NCBI GenBank assembly: GCA_003232155.1
Contig: QILY01000259.1
Coordinates: 1-5,821, forward strand
Length of the DNA: 5,821 nt
From: Maribacter sp.
GTDB taxonomy: Bacteria; Bacteroidota; Bacteroidia; Flavobacteriales; Flavobacteriaceae
Reading direction: 5' to 3'
The notes beneath the pieces are model-generated. The model ran no database searches. It had not been told where the DNA came from and saw only the letters and a list, made by a program, of their open reading frames with translations. This document shows positions 1 through 5,466 of the stretch, piece by piece (position 1 is the first letter of the stretch; every line of letters begins with the position of its first letter). A program made the translations under genes and the position numbers.

Positions 1-159
1 GATATTTTCGATAAGTTGGATGAGCAAAGGGTAAGTCATATTATCGGATTAGTGGAGAATGAGAATTTTGGACAGATTTTCATAAGTGACACTCATGCAG
101 AACGCACAGAAGATGTGGTGAAAAACAGTCATCAATCCTATAAAATATTTAAATTATAA
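1..159 (+). CDS. recF: RecF, DNA replication/repair ATPase (C-terminal end only)
   Basis: RecF is a cytoplasmic SMC-like ATPase that helps RecO and RecR load RecA at single-strand gaps. Only the last 52 codons are present; the 5' part lies left of the window. The visible piece opens with DIFDKLDEQR, which fits the end of the Walker B/D-loop segment of RecF (family form LLDD-x-F-x-x-LD). About 20 residues later comes QIFISDTH, the β-strand and H-loop histidine (His32 of the visible part) typical of the ABC-ATPase C-lobe in RecF. The gene ends with TAA at 157-159, and the next gene's ATG follows after 2 nt, so they are almost certainly co-transcribed. The downstream dciA supports a replication/repair assignment. 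Identification from 52 residues rests on these two motifs plus context; other SMC-like ATPases are less likely. Confidence 0.88.
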   Translation, partial: DIFDKLDEQRVSHIIGLVENENFGQIFISDTHAERTEDVVKNSHQSYKIFKL

Positions 160-161
160 GA

Positions 162-581
162 ATGAAGCATCTTTTATCTTTCAGTCTTATTTTTCTTTTC
201 ATAGGATGCTCAAAGCGTGTTTCAAAAGAAGACCTTCAGTATCTTAACGGTTATTGGGAAATTGAAGAGGTTATTTTTTCCAACGGAGAAAACAAAGAAT
301 TTAAAATGAGTGCCACTATTGATTATATTGAGATTGAAGCCTTAAAAGGATTCCGTAAAAAAATGCAACCTAAATTTGATGGGACCTATACCACTTCAAA
401 TGATGCAGAACTTTTTACGATAATAGAAAAAGATGGGGGGTTTGAATTTCATTACAAAAATGGCATGAGTGAATGGACTGAAAAAATTACCTCAGTATCT
501 GAAAATAGTTTTTCAGTTGTAAATCAAGATATCATAACATATTCATATAAACGCTTTCAACCCATTAATGCAAAAGAATAA
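162..581 (+). CDS. Small lipocalin-like lipoprotein between recF and dciA
   Basis: This 139-residue protein starts with a lipoprotein signal peptide: a hydrophobic run at residues 4-15 ending in FIG-Cys16, a plausible SPII lipobox. The mature chain begins Cys-Ser-Lys-Arg, with no acidic surface-export signal, so periplasmic anchoring is likely. LNGYWEI (about 28-34) resembles the G-x-W strand that opens lipocalin-like domains. The rest alternates charged and aromatic β-strand segments (FDGTYTT, FEFHYKNG, ITYSYKRF), consistent with one small β-barrel. The ATG lies 2 nt after the recF stop, and the TAA overlaps the dciA ATG by 1 nt, so translation is probably coupled on both sides. I do not recognise a specific function. 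The lipocalin-like assignment rests on general pattern, not on catalytic residues, and no ligand can be named. Confidence 0.8.
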   Translation: MKHLLSFSLIFLFIGCSKRVSKEDLQYLNGYWEIEEVIFSNGENKEFKMSATIDYIEIEALKGFRKKMQPKFDGTYTTSNDAELFTIIEKDGGFEFHYKNGMSEWTEKITSVSENSFSVVNQDIITYSYKRFQPINAKE

Positions 582-877
582 TGGCGAAACGAAAAAACAA
601 CAATTTGAATATGGGCGAAGCCCTTCAAGAATTTATTAAAACAAATAAACTTGAAAAAGGCATGGATAAGGTAAATGCACGTGAAGCATGGGCAAACCTG
701 ATGGGCAATGGGGTAAATAATTACACCACTGCGATAGAACTTCGGAACGAAACCTTATTTGTGTCACTTTCTTCTTCTGTTTTAAGGGAGGAACTAAGCC
801 ATGGCAAGTCTAAAATAATCACTATGCTAAATGAGGAATTGGGTAAAGAATTGGTAAAGAAACTAGTTCTTAGATAA
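581..877 (+). CDS. dciA: DciA-type (DUF721) replicative helicase operator
   Basis: DciA proteins work with the replicative helicase DnaB in bacteria that lack DnaC/DnaI-type loaders; this one would act in the cytoplasm at replication initiation. It has 98 residues, about the size of the minimal DUF721 domain in Bacteroidota. Visible family features are the basic N-terminus (AKRKNN), an amphipathic helix MGEALQEFI (11-19), the W-x-x-x-x-G signature (Trp37-Gly42), a strand TLFVSLSSS (58-66) with LREEL after it, and a basic C-terminal helix ending KKLVLR. These fit the KH-like DUF721 fold. The ATG at 581 is chosen because it overlaps the preceding stop (TAATG); the internal Met11 would remove the basic tail. 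It is the last gene of the recF operon, followed at once by a terminator hairpin. The assignment rests on family pattern and on its place beside recF. Confidence 0.87.
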   Translation: MAKRKNNNLNMGEALQEFIKTNKLEKGMDKVNAREAWANLMGNGVNNYTTAIELRNETLFVSLSSSVLREELSHGKSKIITMLNEELGKELVKKLVLR

Positions 878-883
878 AACAAA

Positions 884-910
884 AAAACCAACAAGCAACT
901 TATTGGTTTT
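884..910. terminator. Bidirectional terminator between convergent dciA and ndk
   Basis: An 8-bp perfect stem pairs AAAACCAA (884-891) with TTGGTTTT (903-910). After one C/A mismatch, AAG/CTT can pair further around a CAA triloop. On the + strand the stem ends in T's followed by the T-rich stretch at 911-930; on the - strand the A's at 881-887 give a T-run. It starts 7 bases after the dciA stop and ends 20 bases beyond the ndk stop, as expected for a hairpin shared by two converging transcripts. The stem is AT-rich, so it may be weak. Confidence 0.65.
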
Positions 911-929
911 CTATTAAATTTATTTTTAG

Positions 930-1346
930 TTAGTAAATTTCTCTACCTGCAAAATGAAAATCACCTTCAATAGCAGCATTTTCATCACTATCTGAACCAT
1001 GTACTGCATTCTCGCCAATGCTAGTTGCATATAATTTACGAATAGTACCTTCAGCTGCTTCGGCCGGATTGGTTGCGCCGATCAAAGCACGAAAATCATC
1101 GACCGCATTTTCTTTTTCTATAATTGCGGTAACAATAGGGCCTCTAGTCATGAACTCGACCAATTCACCAAAAAATGGACGCTCACTATGAACAGCATAA
1201 AATGCCTTTGCATCACGCTTGCTCAATTGCGTGTATTTCATCGCTACAATCTTAAAGCCTGCAGATGTAATCTTATCTAATATTCCACCAACATGTCCGT
1301 TTTCAACAGCATCTGGTTTGATCATTGTAAAAGTTCTATTTGTCAT
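930..1346 (-). CDS. ndk: Nucleoside diphosphate kinase
   Basis: NDK transfers the γ-phosphate of ATP to nucleoside diphosphates through a phosphohistidine intermediate, balancing cytoplasmic NTP and dNTP pools. The 138 residues are the usual length for a bacterial NDK. The N-terminus carries TFTMIKPDAV with Lys10 of the nucleotide site; RPFF lies at 56-59, TRGP at 67-70, and R-L-G-TNP-type residues at 86-94 (here RALIGATNP). The catalytic signature NAVHGSDS holds His116, and the chain ends with the usual F-x-x-REIY. All catalytic elements look intact. The ATG at 1344-1346 fits the family N-terminus and lies just downstream of a near-consensus promoter (1363-1393). The gene faces dciA tail to tail and follows the PhoD-like gene by 49 nt, so read-through from that gene is possible. 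Confidence 0.97.
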   Translation of the reverse strand: MTNRTFTMIKPDAVENGHVGGILDKITSAGFKIVAMKYTQLSKRDAKAFYAVHSERPFFGELVEFMTRGPIVTAIIEKENAVDDFRALIGATNPAEAAEGTIRKLYATSIGENAVHGSDSDENAAIEGDFHFAGREIY

Positions 1347-1362
1347 CTTGTAAAATTTTGCG

Positions 1363-1393
1363 CAAAAATACGGTTTATTTAAGAACTTGCAAA
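1363..1393 (-). promoter_or_regulatory. Bacteroidota-type promoter of ndk
   Basis: On the - strand TATTTTTG (1370 down to 1363) matches the Bacteroidota -7 consensus TAnnTTTG exactly. TTTG at 1393-1390 supplies the -33 TTG with a 19-nt spacer, within the usual range. A start site about 5-7 nt past the -7 box would leave a leader of roughly 10-12 nt before the ndk ATG. The -7 box overlaps a perfect 12-bp palindrome (TTTTGCGCAAAA, 1356-1367). The -33 box lies just outside the stop codon of the upstream PhoD-like gene. Confidence 0.7.
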
Positions 1394-1395
1394 GG

Positions 1396-2424
1396 TCAGT
1401 AGTTTTGCTGTAATTCTCCTAAAAGCATTTCATTATCACCTATTATTTTGCAATGAACGCTACGAGCCTTAAAATCAAACTCCAGTAACCCAAAGCTTTC
1501 AGTACTGACCACCTTTCCTATTCTAAACGGATTGGGTTCTCCTGAAAATCGAGAATAGGTATGCGTTAATCCACTACTGGTAAAATCTATCAAAGGGTAG
1601 CTAAGCTCAGCAACTTTTGTTTTTGAGAATTCTGAAATATGCCGATCTCCCGATAAAATCAAAACTCCCTTTGCTCGAGAAGCTACAATCATATTTTTCA
1701 ATTTATCTACCTCATGCGGAAAATTGCCCCAACATTCAAAACCATGTTCATTCGATAAAACCTGAATACTACTGACCACAATATTAAAATCGGCATCAGA
1801 AGTATTTAAAACCGTTTCAAGCCAGTTCCATTGTTTTTTTCCAAGTACGGTACCTTCACCATAAACATTTGGTTTGTTTCTCTTTTTAGTTTCTGTATCT
1901 GGTGTGAGGGCAGTTCTAAAATAACGGGTATCCAATACGATCACTTTTATTTTCCCGTTAGGCAGTTTGTAATCATGGTCGGTATAAACTCCTTCTTGGT
2001 TTCTTCTTGGACTATCACTGGGCACATCCATAAAATCTAAAAATTCTTTTTGACTTTCTGCCTTTGCATGAAACTCAACACCGCCATCGTTCAAACCATA
2101 ATCATGATCGTCCCAAGTGCCAATTACGGGTACTTTCGATTTTAAATTTTTATAACCCTCAACAGTATTTTGTGCTGTGTAGGCGTTTCGTAATTTAATC
2201 ATATCATCAGTATCTGCATAGATAATATCACCGCCCCAAATCCATACATCAGGGTTGGTGGCCAATATATCATCCCATAGAAAATTATTCAGCGTATGCT
2301 TATTGCAAGAACCAAAAGCGATGGTAAAATCAGTTGTAAAAGCAACAGCAGTATTTTTATTCGATTTGCAAGCACAAACTAAAAGAAGAAAACTAAATAA
2401 TAGTCTTGATTTTTGCATAAACAT
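1396..2424 (-). CDS. PhoD-like metallophosphatase lipoprotein (alkaline phosphatase D family)
   Basis: This is a secreted phosphomono- or phosphodiesterase of the PhoD-like metallophosphatase family, 342 residues long. Domain marks in order are AFGSCN (36-41), whose Cys40 matches the cysteine used as a metal ligand in PhoD enzymes; WGGDIIYAD (63-71); GTWDDHDYG (102-110); LDTRYFR (164-170); and SGDRHISE (258-265). Together they form the dinuclear metal site. The N-terminus is a lipoprotein signal: KSR, a hydrophobic run at 8-17, then VCA-Cys19. Only a single Arg is present, so there is no twin-arginine motif, unlike Bacillus PhoD. Cys19 is followed by KSNKN, which suggests periplasmic anchoring. 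Translation may start at Met1 (2424) or Met3 (2418); both keep the signal. It is divergent from nrnA and lies upstream of ndk. The substrate is unknown; the fold is certain, the phosphate-scavenging role is inferred. Confidence 0.9.
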   Translation of the reverse strand: MFMQKSRLLFSFLLLVCACKSNKNTAVAFTTDFTIAFGSCNKHTLNNFLWDDILATNPDVWIWGGDIIYADTDDMIKLRNAYTAQNTVEGYKNLKSKVPVIGTWDDHDYGLNDGGVEFHAKAESQKEFLDFMDVPSDSPRRNQEGVYTDHDYKLPNGKIKVIVLDTRYFRTALTPDTETKKRNKPNVYGEGTVLGKKQWNWLETVLNTSDADFNIVVSSIQVLSNEHGFECWGNFPHEVDKLKNMIVASRAKGVLILSGDRHISEFSKTKVAELSYPLIDFTSSGLTHTYSRFSGEPNPFRIGKVVSTESFGLLEFDFKARSVHCKIIGDNEMLLGELQQNY

Positions 2425-2441
2425 GATTTAATTATACACGA

Positions 2442-2449
2442 CAAAAATA
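2442..2449 (-). promoter_or_regulatory. -7 element of the PhoD-like gene promoter
   Basis: On the - strand TATTTTTG fits the TAnnTTTG -7 consensus and lies 17 nt before the ATG at 2424, giving a leader of about a dozen nt. I find no TTG at the expected -33 distance (2467-2475), so basal activity may be low or depend on an activator. The box is identical to the ndk -7 box. Confidence 0.5.
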
Positions 2450-2483
2450 GCATTTTTGAGTTTACGGATATATTATATTATTG

Positions 2484-2491
2484 TATCTTTG
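2484..2491 (+). promoter_or_regulatory. -7 element of the nrnA-gldI promoter, probably leaderless
   Basis: TATCTTTG is an exact TAnnTTTG match and ends only 5 nt before the nrnA ATG (2497). Initiation 5-7 nt past the box would fall at or beside the start codon, so the mRNA may be leaderless. The nearest upstream TTTG (2455-2458) is 25 nt away, longer than the usual 17-23, so the -33 element is weak or unusual. Together with the opposing -7 box at 2442-2449 it forms a divergent promoter region. Confidence 0.6.
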
Positions 2492-2496
2492 CGCCC

Positions 2497-3513
2497 ATGA
2501 ATTTAAAGGATATCAACGCCGTTAAGGCACTGCTCTCCCAACCGCAGAAAATTGTTATCGTACCCCATAAAAACCCTGATGGCGATGCTATAGGTTCTAC
2601 TTTAGGCTTATGGCATTATCTAAAGAACAGCAAACAAGAAGCTGTTATTATAGCACCTAACGATTACCCGAAATTTTTAAAATGGATGCCAGGCAACGAG
2701 CATATTCTGAACTTTGAAAAGGAGAATGCCCAAGCTAGGAAAGCAATCGATGAAGCTACTTTGGTTTTTACTTTAGATTTTAACCATTTGGGGCGCATTG
2801 GTGAAATGCAATCCTTTCTTGAAGCATCTGAAGCCAAATTTATTATGATAGATCATCATCAAGCGCCTTCTGATTATGCAGAAATCACATATTCTGATGT
2901 GAGCATGAGTTCTACATGTGAAATGGTTTTCAATTTTATTGGGTTTCTTGATGATACGGATACTATTACCAAAGAAATTGCCAATTGCCTATATACCGGT
3001 ATTATGACCGATACTGGTTCATTCAAATTCTCTTCAACTACAGGCAGAACCCATCAAGTAGTCGCTGAGCTTATTCATAAAGGTGCTGAAAATACGACCA
3101 TACATAATAAAATTTATGATACTAATTCGCCAAGTAGATTGCATTTACTAGGTTGTGCTTTAAAAAACATGGTCATTTTAGAAGAGTACAAAACAGCTTA
3201 CATTACACTGAGTCAAGAAGAGTTGGATACCTACAATTATAAAAAAGGGGATACTGAAGGTTTTGTGAATTACGGACTTACTCTAGAAAAAATAAGATTC
3301 GCCGTTATTTTCATTGAAAATAAAGAAGAAGGAATTATAAAAATATCATTTCGTTCAGAAGGTGATTTCTCGGTAAATCAATTTGCGCGAAACCACTTCA
3401 GCGGTGGCGGTCATGACAATGCCGCAGGTGGTAAAAGTGATGTTTCCATTCCTGAAACAACAGCTCATTTTGTATCACTTCTAGAACAATATAAAAAAGT
3501 ATTAAACTCATGA
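2497..3513 (+). CDS. nrnA: DHH/DHHA1 phosphoesterase, NrnA-like oligoribonuclease/pAp phosphatase
   Basis: NrnA-type enzymes degrade short oligoribonucleotides and, in many species, dephosphorylate 3'-phosphoadenosine 5'-phosphate; they act in the cytoplasm with Mn2+. The 338 residues match the family size. The DHH domain shows His24-x-Asn26-PDGDAIGS with Asp28 and Asp30, then Asp94 in LDFNHLGR, the name-giving Asp119-His-His121, and Asp172 in TDTGSF. The DHHA1 domain ends in the substrate-binding SGGGHDNAAGG (302-312). All metal ligands appear present. The open frame extends 28 codons further upstream to 2413, but that stretch runs through the promoter and lacks family sequence; MNLKDI at 2497 is the natural start. 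Its TGA overlaps the gldI ATG by 4 nt (ATGA), so the two are translationally coupled. The family is certain; the exact split between oligonucleotide and pAp activity cannot be read from sequence. Confidence 0.93.
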   Translation: MNLKDINAVKALLSQPQKIVIVPHKNPDGDAIGSTLGLWHYLKNSKQEAVIIAPNDYPKFLKWMPGNEHILNFEKENAQARKAIDEATLVFTLDFNHLGRIGEMQSFLEASEAKFIMIDHHQAPSDYAEITYSDVSMSSTCEMVFNFIGFLDDTDTITKEIANCLYTGIMTDTGSFKFSSTTGRTHQVVAELIHKGAENTTIHNKIYDTNSPSRLHLLGCALKNMVILEEYKTAYITLSQEELDTYNYKKGDTEGFVNYGLTLEKIRFAVIFIENKEEGIIKISFRSEGDFSVNQFARNHFSGGGHDNAAGGKSDVSIPETTAHFVSLLEQYKKVLNS

Positions 3514-4055
3514 AACAGTTCATAATTATTATACTTTTGATAGGGTTGATGGGTTGTGAGGGTCCTGTGCCACGTAAACCCATAAAAGTAAGTACAGGTA
3601 CTTCTATTAAAACTTCTGTAGCACGTAGTAAAGCACTTTTGGCAAAAGAAGAAAAATTGATTCAAAATATCATTACAAAAGATACCTTACATGATTATAA
3701 ACCGAGTAATACAGGTTCATGGTATTATTATGATATAAAAAAAGGTTCGACTGCATATACTGCTAAAGCAAATGATGTCATTACGTTAACTTATAATGTG
3801 GTGGATTTTGAAAATGATACTGTTTATTCTATGGCAGATATTGGTATTTTAAAATATAAAGCAGATAAAATTCCTCTTTTTCCTGGGTTAAGGAACAGTA
3901 TTAAATTTTTAAGAGAGCAAGAAGTGGCAACTTTTATATTTCCGTCTTCTTTGGCATATGGCTATCATGGTGATAACCAAAAAATCGGAATCAATTTACC
4001 TATCAAGTCAACTATTGCAATTCTTAAAATTGAAAAAGCACAGGATAGTTTGTGA
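3510..4055 (+). CDS. gldI: GldI-type gliding motility lipoprotein with FKBP-like domain
   Basis: GldI is a lipoprotein required for gliding motility in Flavobacterium johnsoniae and resembles FKBP-type prolyl isomerases, so it probably helps fold exported gliding or type IX secretion proteins in the periplasm. This protein has 181 residues. A hydrophobic signal at 4-15 ends in LMG-Cys16, a clear lipobox; EGPVPRKPI follows. Residues 25-65 look helical and charged (ARSKALLAKEEKLIQ), and the FKBP-like domain covers about 70-177 (VITLTYNVVDF, PLFPGLRNSIKFL, SSLAYGYHG, STIAILKIE). By eye several FKBP pocket residues are replaced: the usual F-D-S reads V-Y-S, the Trp position is Leu127, and only Tyr95 and Tyr150 seem kept. 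The start codon lies inside the nrnA stop overlap. The gldI name rests on the lipoprotein-FKBP layout and context; another envelope FKBP is the alternative. Confidence 0.83.
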   Translation: MKQFIIIILLIGLMGCEGPVPRKPIKVSTGTSIKTSVARSKALLAKEEKLIQNIITKDTLHDYKPSNTGSWYYYDIKKGSTAYTAKANDVITLTYNVVDFENDTVYSMADIGILKYKADKIPLFPGLRNSIKFLREQEVATFIFPSSLAYGYHGDNQKIGINLPIKSTIAILKIEKAQDSL

Positions 4056-4057
4056 GA

Positions 4058-4078
4058 AAGACAGAAGACTGGGGACTA
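4058..4078. repeat. Three degenerate tandem heptamers after gldI
   Basis: AAGACAG, AAGACTG and GGGACTA follow one another directly, close to the consensus AAGACTG, and begin 3 nt after the gldI stop. They lie in the 133-nt spacer between gldI and the likely start of the next gene. That spacer otherwise holds AT-rich sequence with no T-tailed terminator and no TAnnTTTG promoter, so read-through from gldI is possible. The repeat is short and imperfect and could be chance, or the remnant of a longer array. Confidence 0.35.
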
Positions 4079-4188
4079 AAAATAAAATTAGTGTCCATAT
4101 AAAAACGGCTTACAGAAATTAAATAAACATAATAACTACTTTAAACTGATTCCCTTATTCAAAAGGAATGAAAACAAAAATCATATTT

Positions 4189-5331
4189 ATGAAAAAAGCG
4201 CATGTATTCATTTTAACCTTAACTATAGCTTTAACAAGTTGTAAGTCTAGTCACTATAAAGATTTAGGAGATGGTCTTTTCGCAGACATCAAAACTAATA
4301 AAGGTGATATTATTGTTCGTTTAGAACATAAAAAAACACCAGTTACCGTGGCTAATTTTATTTCTCTTGCAGAAGGGGAAAACCCCTTTGTTGACGATAA
4401 ATATAAAGACAAGCCTTATTATGATGGAATTACTTTTCATAGAATCATGAAAGATTTTATGATTCAAGGTGGTGACCCCGATGGAACTGGAATTGGAAAT
4501 CCTGGTTATAAGTTCACAGATGAAGTAAACGATTCATTGGTACACGATAAAAAGGGAATTCTTTCTATGGCCAATAGTGGGCCTGCTACCAACGGAAGTC
4601 AATTCTTTATCACCCATAAAGCAACGCCTTGGTTAAATGGAAAGCATACTGTTTTCGGGGAAGTAGTCGAAGGTTTGAATATTGTAGATTCCATCGCCAA
4701 TGTTGAAGTTGGAGCAAGAAACAAGCCCGTAGTCGACGTTATATTGAATACAATTCAAATTATTCGTAATGGCAAGGATGCTAAAAAATTCGATGCAGTT
4801 GCCATTATGACAGAGTATTTCTATAAAGAAGGAGAACGCTTAGCAGCCCTTGAAAAGGAAAAAGCTGAAAAAGAAGCAGTGGTCCAAAAGGTAAAAGAAG
4901 CGTTTGTAGCTATGATTCCGCTCGAAAAACAAAAAGCAAAAGAGTTTCCATCAGGACTTAAAATTTTAAGTTTGAATGAGGGTACTGGTGAGAAACCAAA
5001 AACAGGACAAAAGGTATTGGTGATGTATGCGGGCTATTTAGAAGATGGTTCCTTATTTGATAGCAACTATAAAGAAATTGCCGTTAAATACAACAAATTT
5101 GATTGGAACAAAGAGCAGGCTCGTGGCTATGAACCAACACCTATGGTCTATAACCCTGAAGCACAACTTATAGCTGGTTTTAAAGAAGCGCTATTGGCCA
5201 TGAAAGTTGGTGATAAAATTCGTGTATTCATTCCACCACATTTAGGCTATGGAGAACAAGGCTCCCGTAATGTTATACCGCCCAATGCTAATCTAATATT
5301 TGATTTGGAGATAACAGGTATAGCCCAATAA
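4189..5331 (+). CDS. Dual-family prolyl isomerase lipoprotein (cyclophilin plus FKBP)
   Basis: This envelope protein joins two unrelated prolyl cis-trans isomerase domains. Counting from the ATG at 4189 (380 residues), the signal ends in LTS-Cys18. A cyclophilin domain (about 31-193) holds FHRIMKDFMIQGG with Arg85 and Gln93, SMANSGPATNGSQFF, and WLNGKH with Trp148 and His153; all match the human cyclophilin A catalytic set, including the cyclosporin-contact Trp. A charged helical linker rich in Lys, Glu and Ala (about 210-250) follows. The FKBP domain (about 255-379) keeps Tyr280, Phe290-Asp291, Tyr354, Val-Ile at 362-363 and Phe371, with Phe331 at the usual Trp position and about 18 extra residues between FDS and QLIAGF. 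Both sites look active. An in-frame ATG at 4168 would add 7 residues; 4189 gives a more typical signal, and 4168 lies in a small hairpin. It probably assists periplasmic folding alongside GldI. Confidence 0.93.
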   Translation: MKKAHVFILTLTIALTSCKSSHYKDLGDGLFADIKTNKGDIIVRLEHKKTPVTVANFISLAEGENPFVDDKYKDKPYYDGITFHRIMKDFMIQGGDPDGTGIGNPGYKFTDEVNDSLVHDKKGILSMANSGPATNGSQFFITHKATPWLNGKHTVFGEVVEGLNIVDSIANVEVGARNKPVVDVILNTIQIIRNGKDAKKFDAVAIMTEYFYKEGERLAALEKEKAEKEAVVQKVKEAFVAMIPLEKQKAKEFPSGLKILSLNEGTGEKPKTGQKVLVMYAGYLEDGSLFDSNYKEIAVKYNKFDWNKEQARGYEPTPMVYNPEAQLIAGFKEALLAMKVGDKIRVFIPPHLGYGEQGSRNVIPPNANLIFDLEITGIAQ

Positions 5332-5350
5332 GATTAATATATATAACTTT

Positions 5351-5385
5351 AAAGAGCCTGCCAATGTGTAGGCTCTTTCTATTTT
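5351..5385 (+). terminator. Strong stem-loop terminator after the dual prolyl isomerase gene
   Basis: A perfect 9-bp stem pairs AAAGAGCCT (5351-5359) with AGGCTCTTT (5370-5378), extendable by a G-T and a C-G pair to leave a 6-nt loop. CTATTTT follows (5379-5385). It begins 20 nt after the stop at 5329-5331. On the opposite strand the A's at 5351-5353 give only a short T-run, so it could also stop the convergent gene at 5467-5821, less efficiently. Confidence 0.85.
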
Positions 5386-5466
5386 AGTCCGGATTATGGC
5401 ACTTGCATTGAGTCATAATTAATGGTAAGATAAAAGTACAACCTATACAACTAGCGGTAGTGGGGT

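Noticed and set aside
1831..2040. A 69-codon open frame on the + strand
   Set aside because: It lies wholly antisense within the PhoD-like gene, over conserved family sequence, and its translation resembles no protein; it is a shadow frame.
2413..2496. A 28-codon N-terminal extension of nrnA
   Set aside because: It crosses the divergent promoter and overlaps the start of the opposite gene, and the family N-terminus begins at the 2497 ATG next to the -7 box.
3398..3665. Two overlapping - strand open frames across the nrnA/gldI junction
   Set aside because: Both are antisense to well-supported genes, have low-complexity translations (runs of Phe, Cys and His) and no promoter; they are shadow frames.
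4073..4095. Possible hairpin after gldI (GG-ACTAA with TTAGT-GT-CC)
   Set aside because: The stem is broken by a 2-nt bulge and has no T-run after it, so it does not support a terminator.
4056..4167. Search for a promoter of the dual immunophilin gene
   Set aside because: No TTTG occurs in the spacer and the best match (TACTTTAA near 4136) differs at two of the six fixed positions, so no promoter is called.
5392..5420. Inverted repeat ATTATGGC / GTCATAAT in the convergent spacer
   Set aside because: It is AT-rich, includes wobble pairs and an 11-nt loop, and lacks a T-tail on either strand; the stem at 5351-5378 already explains termination.
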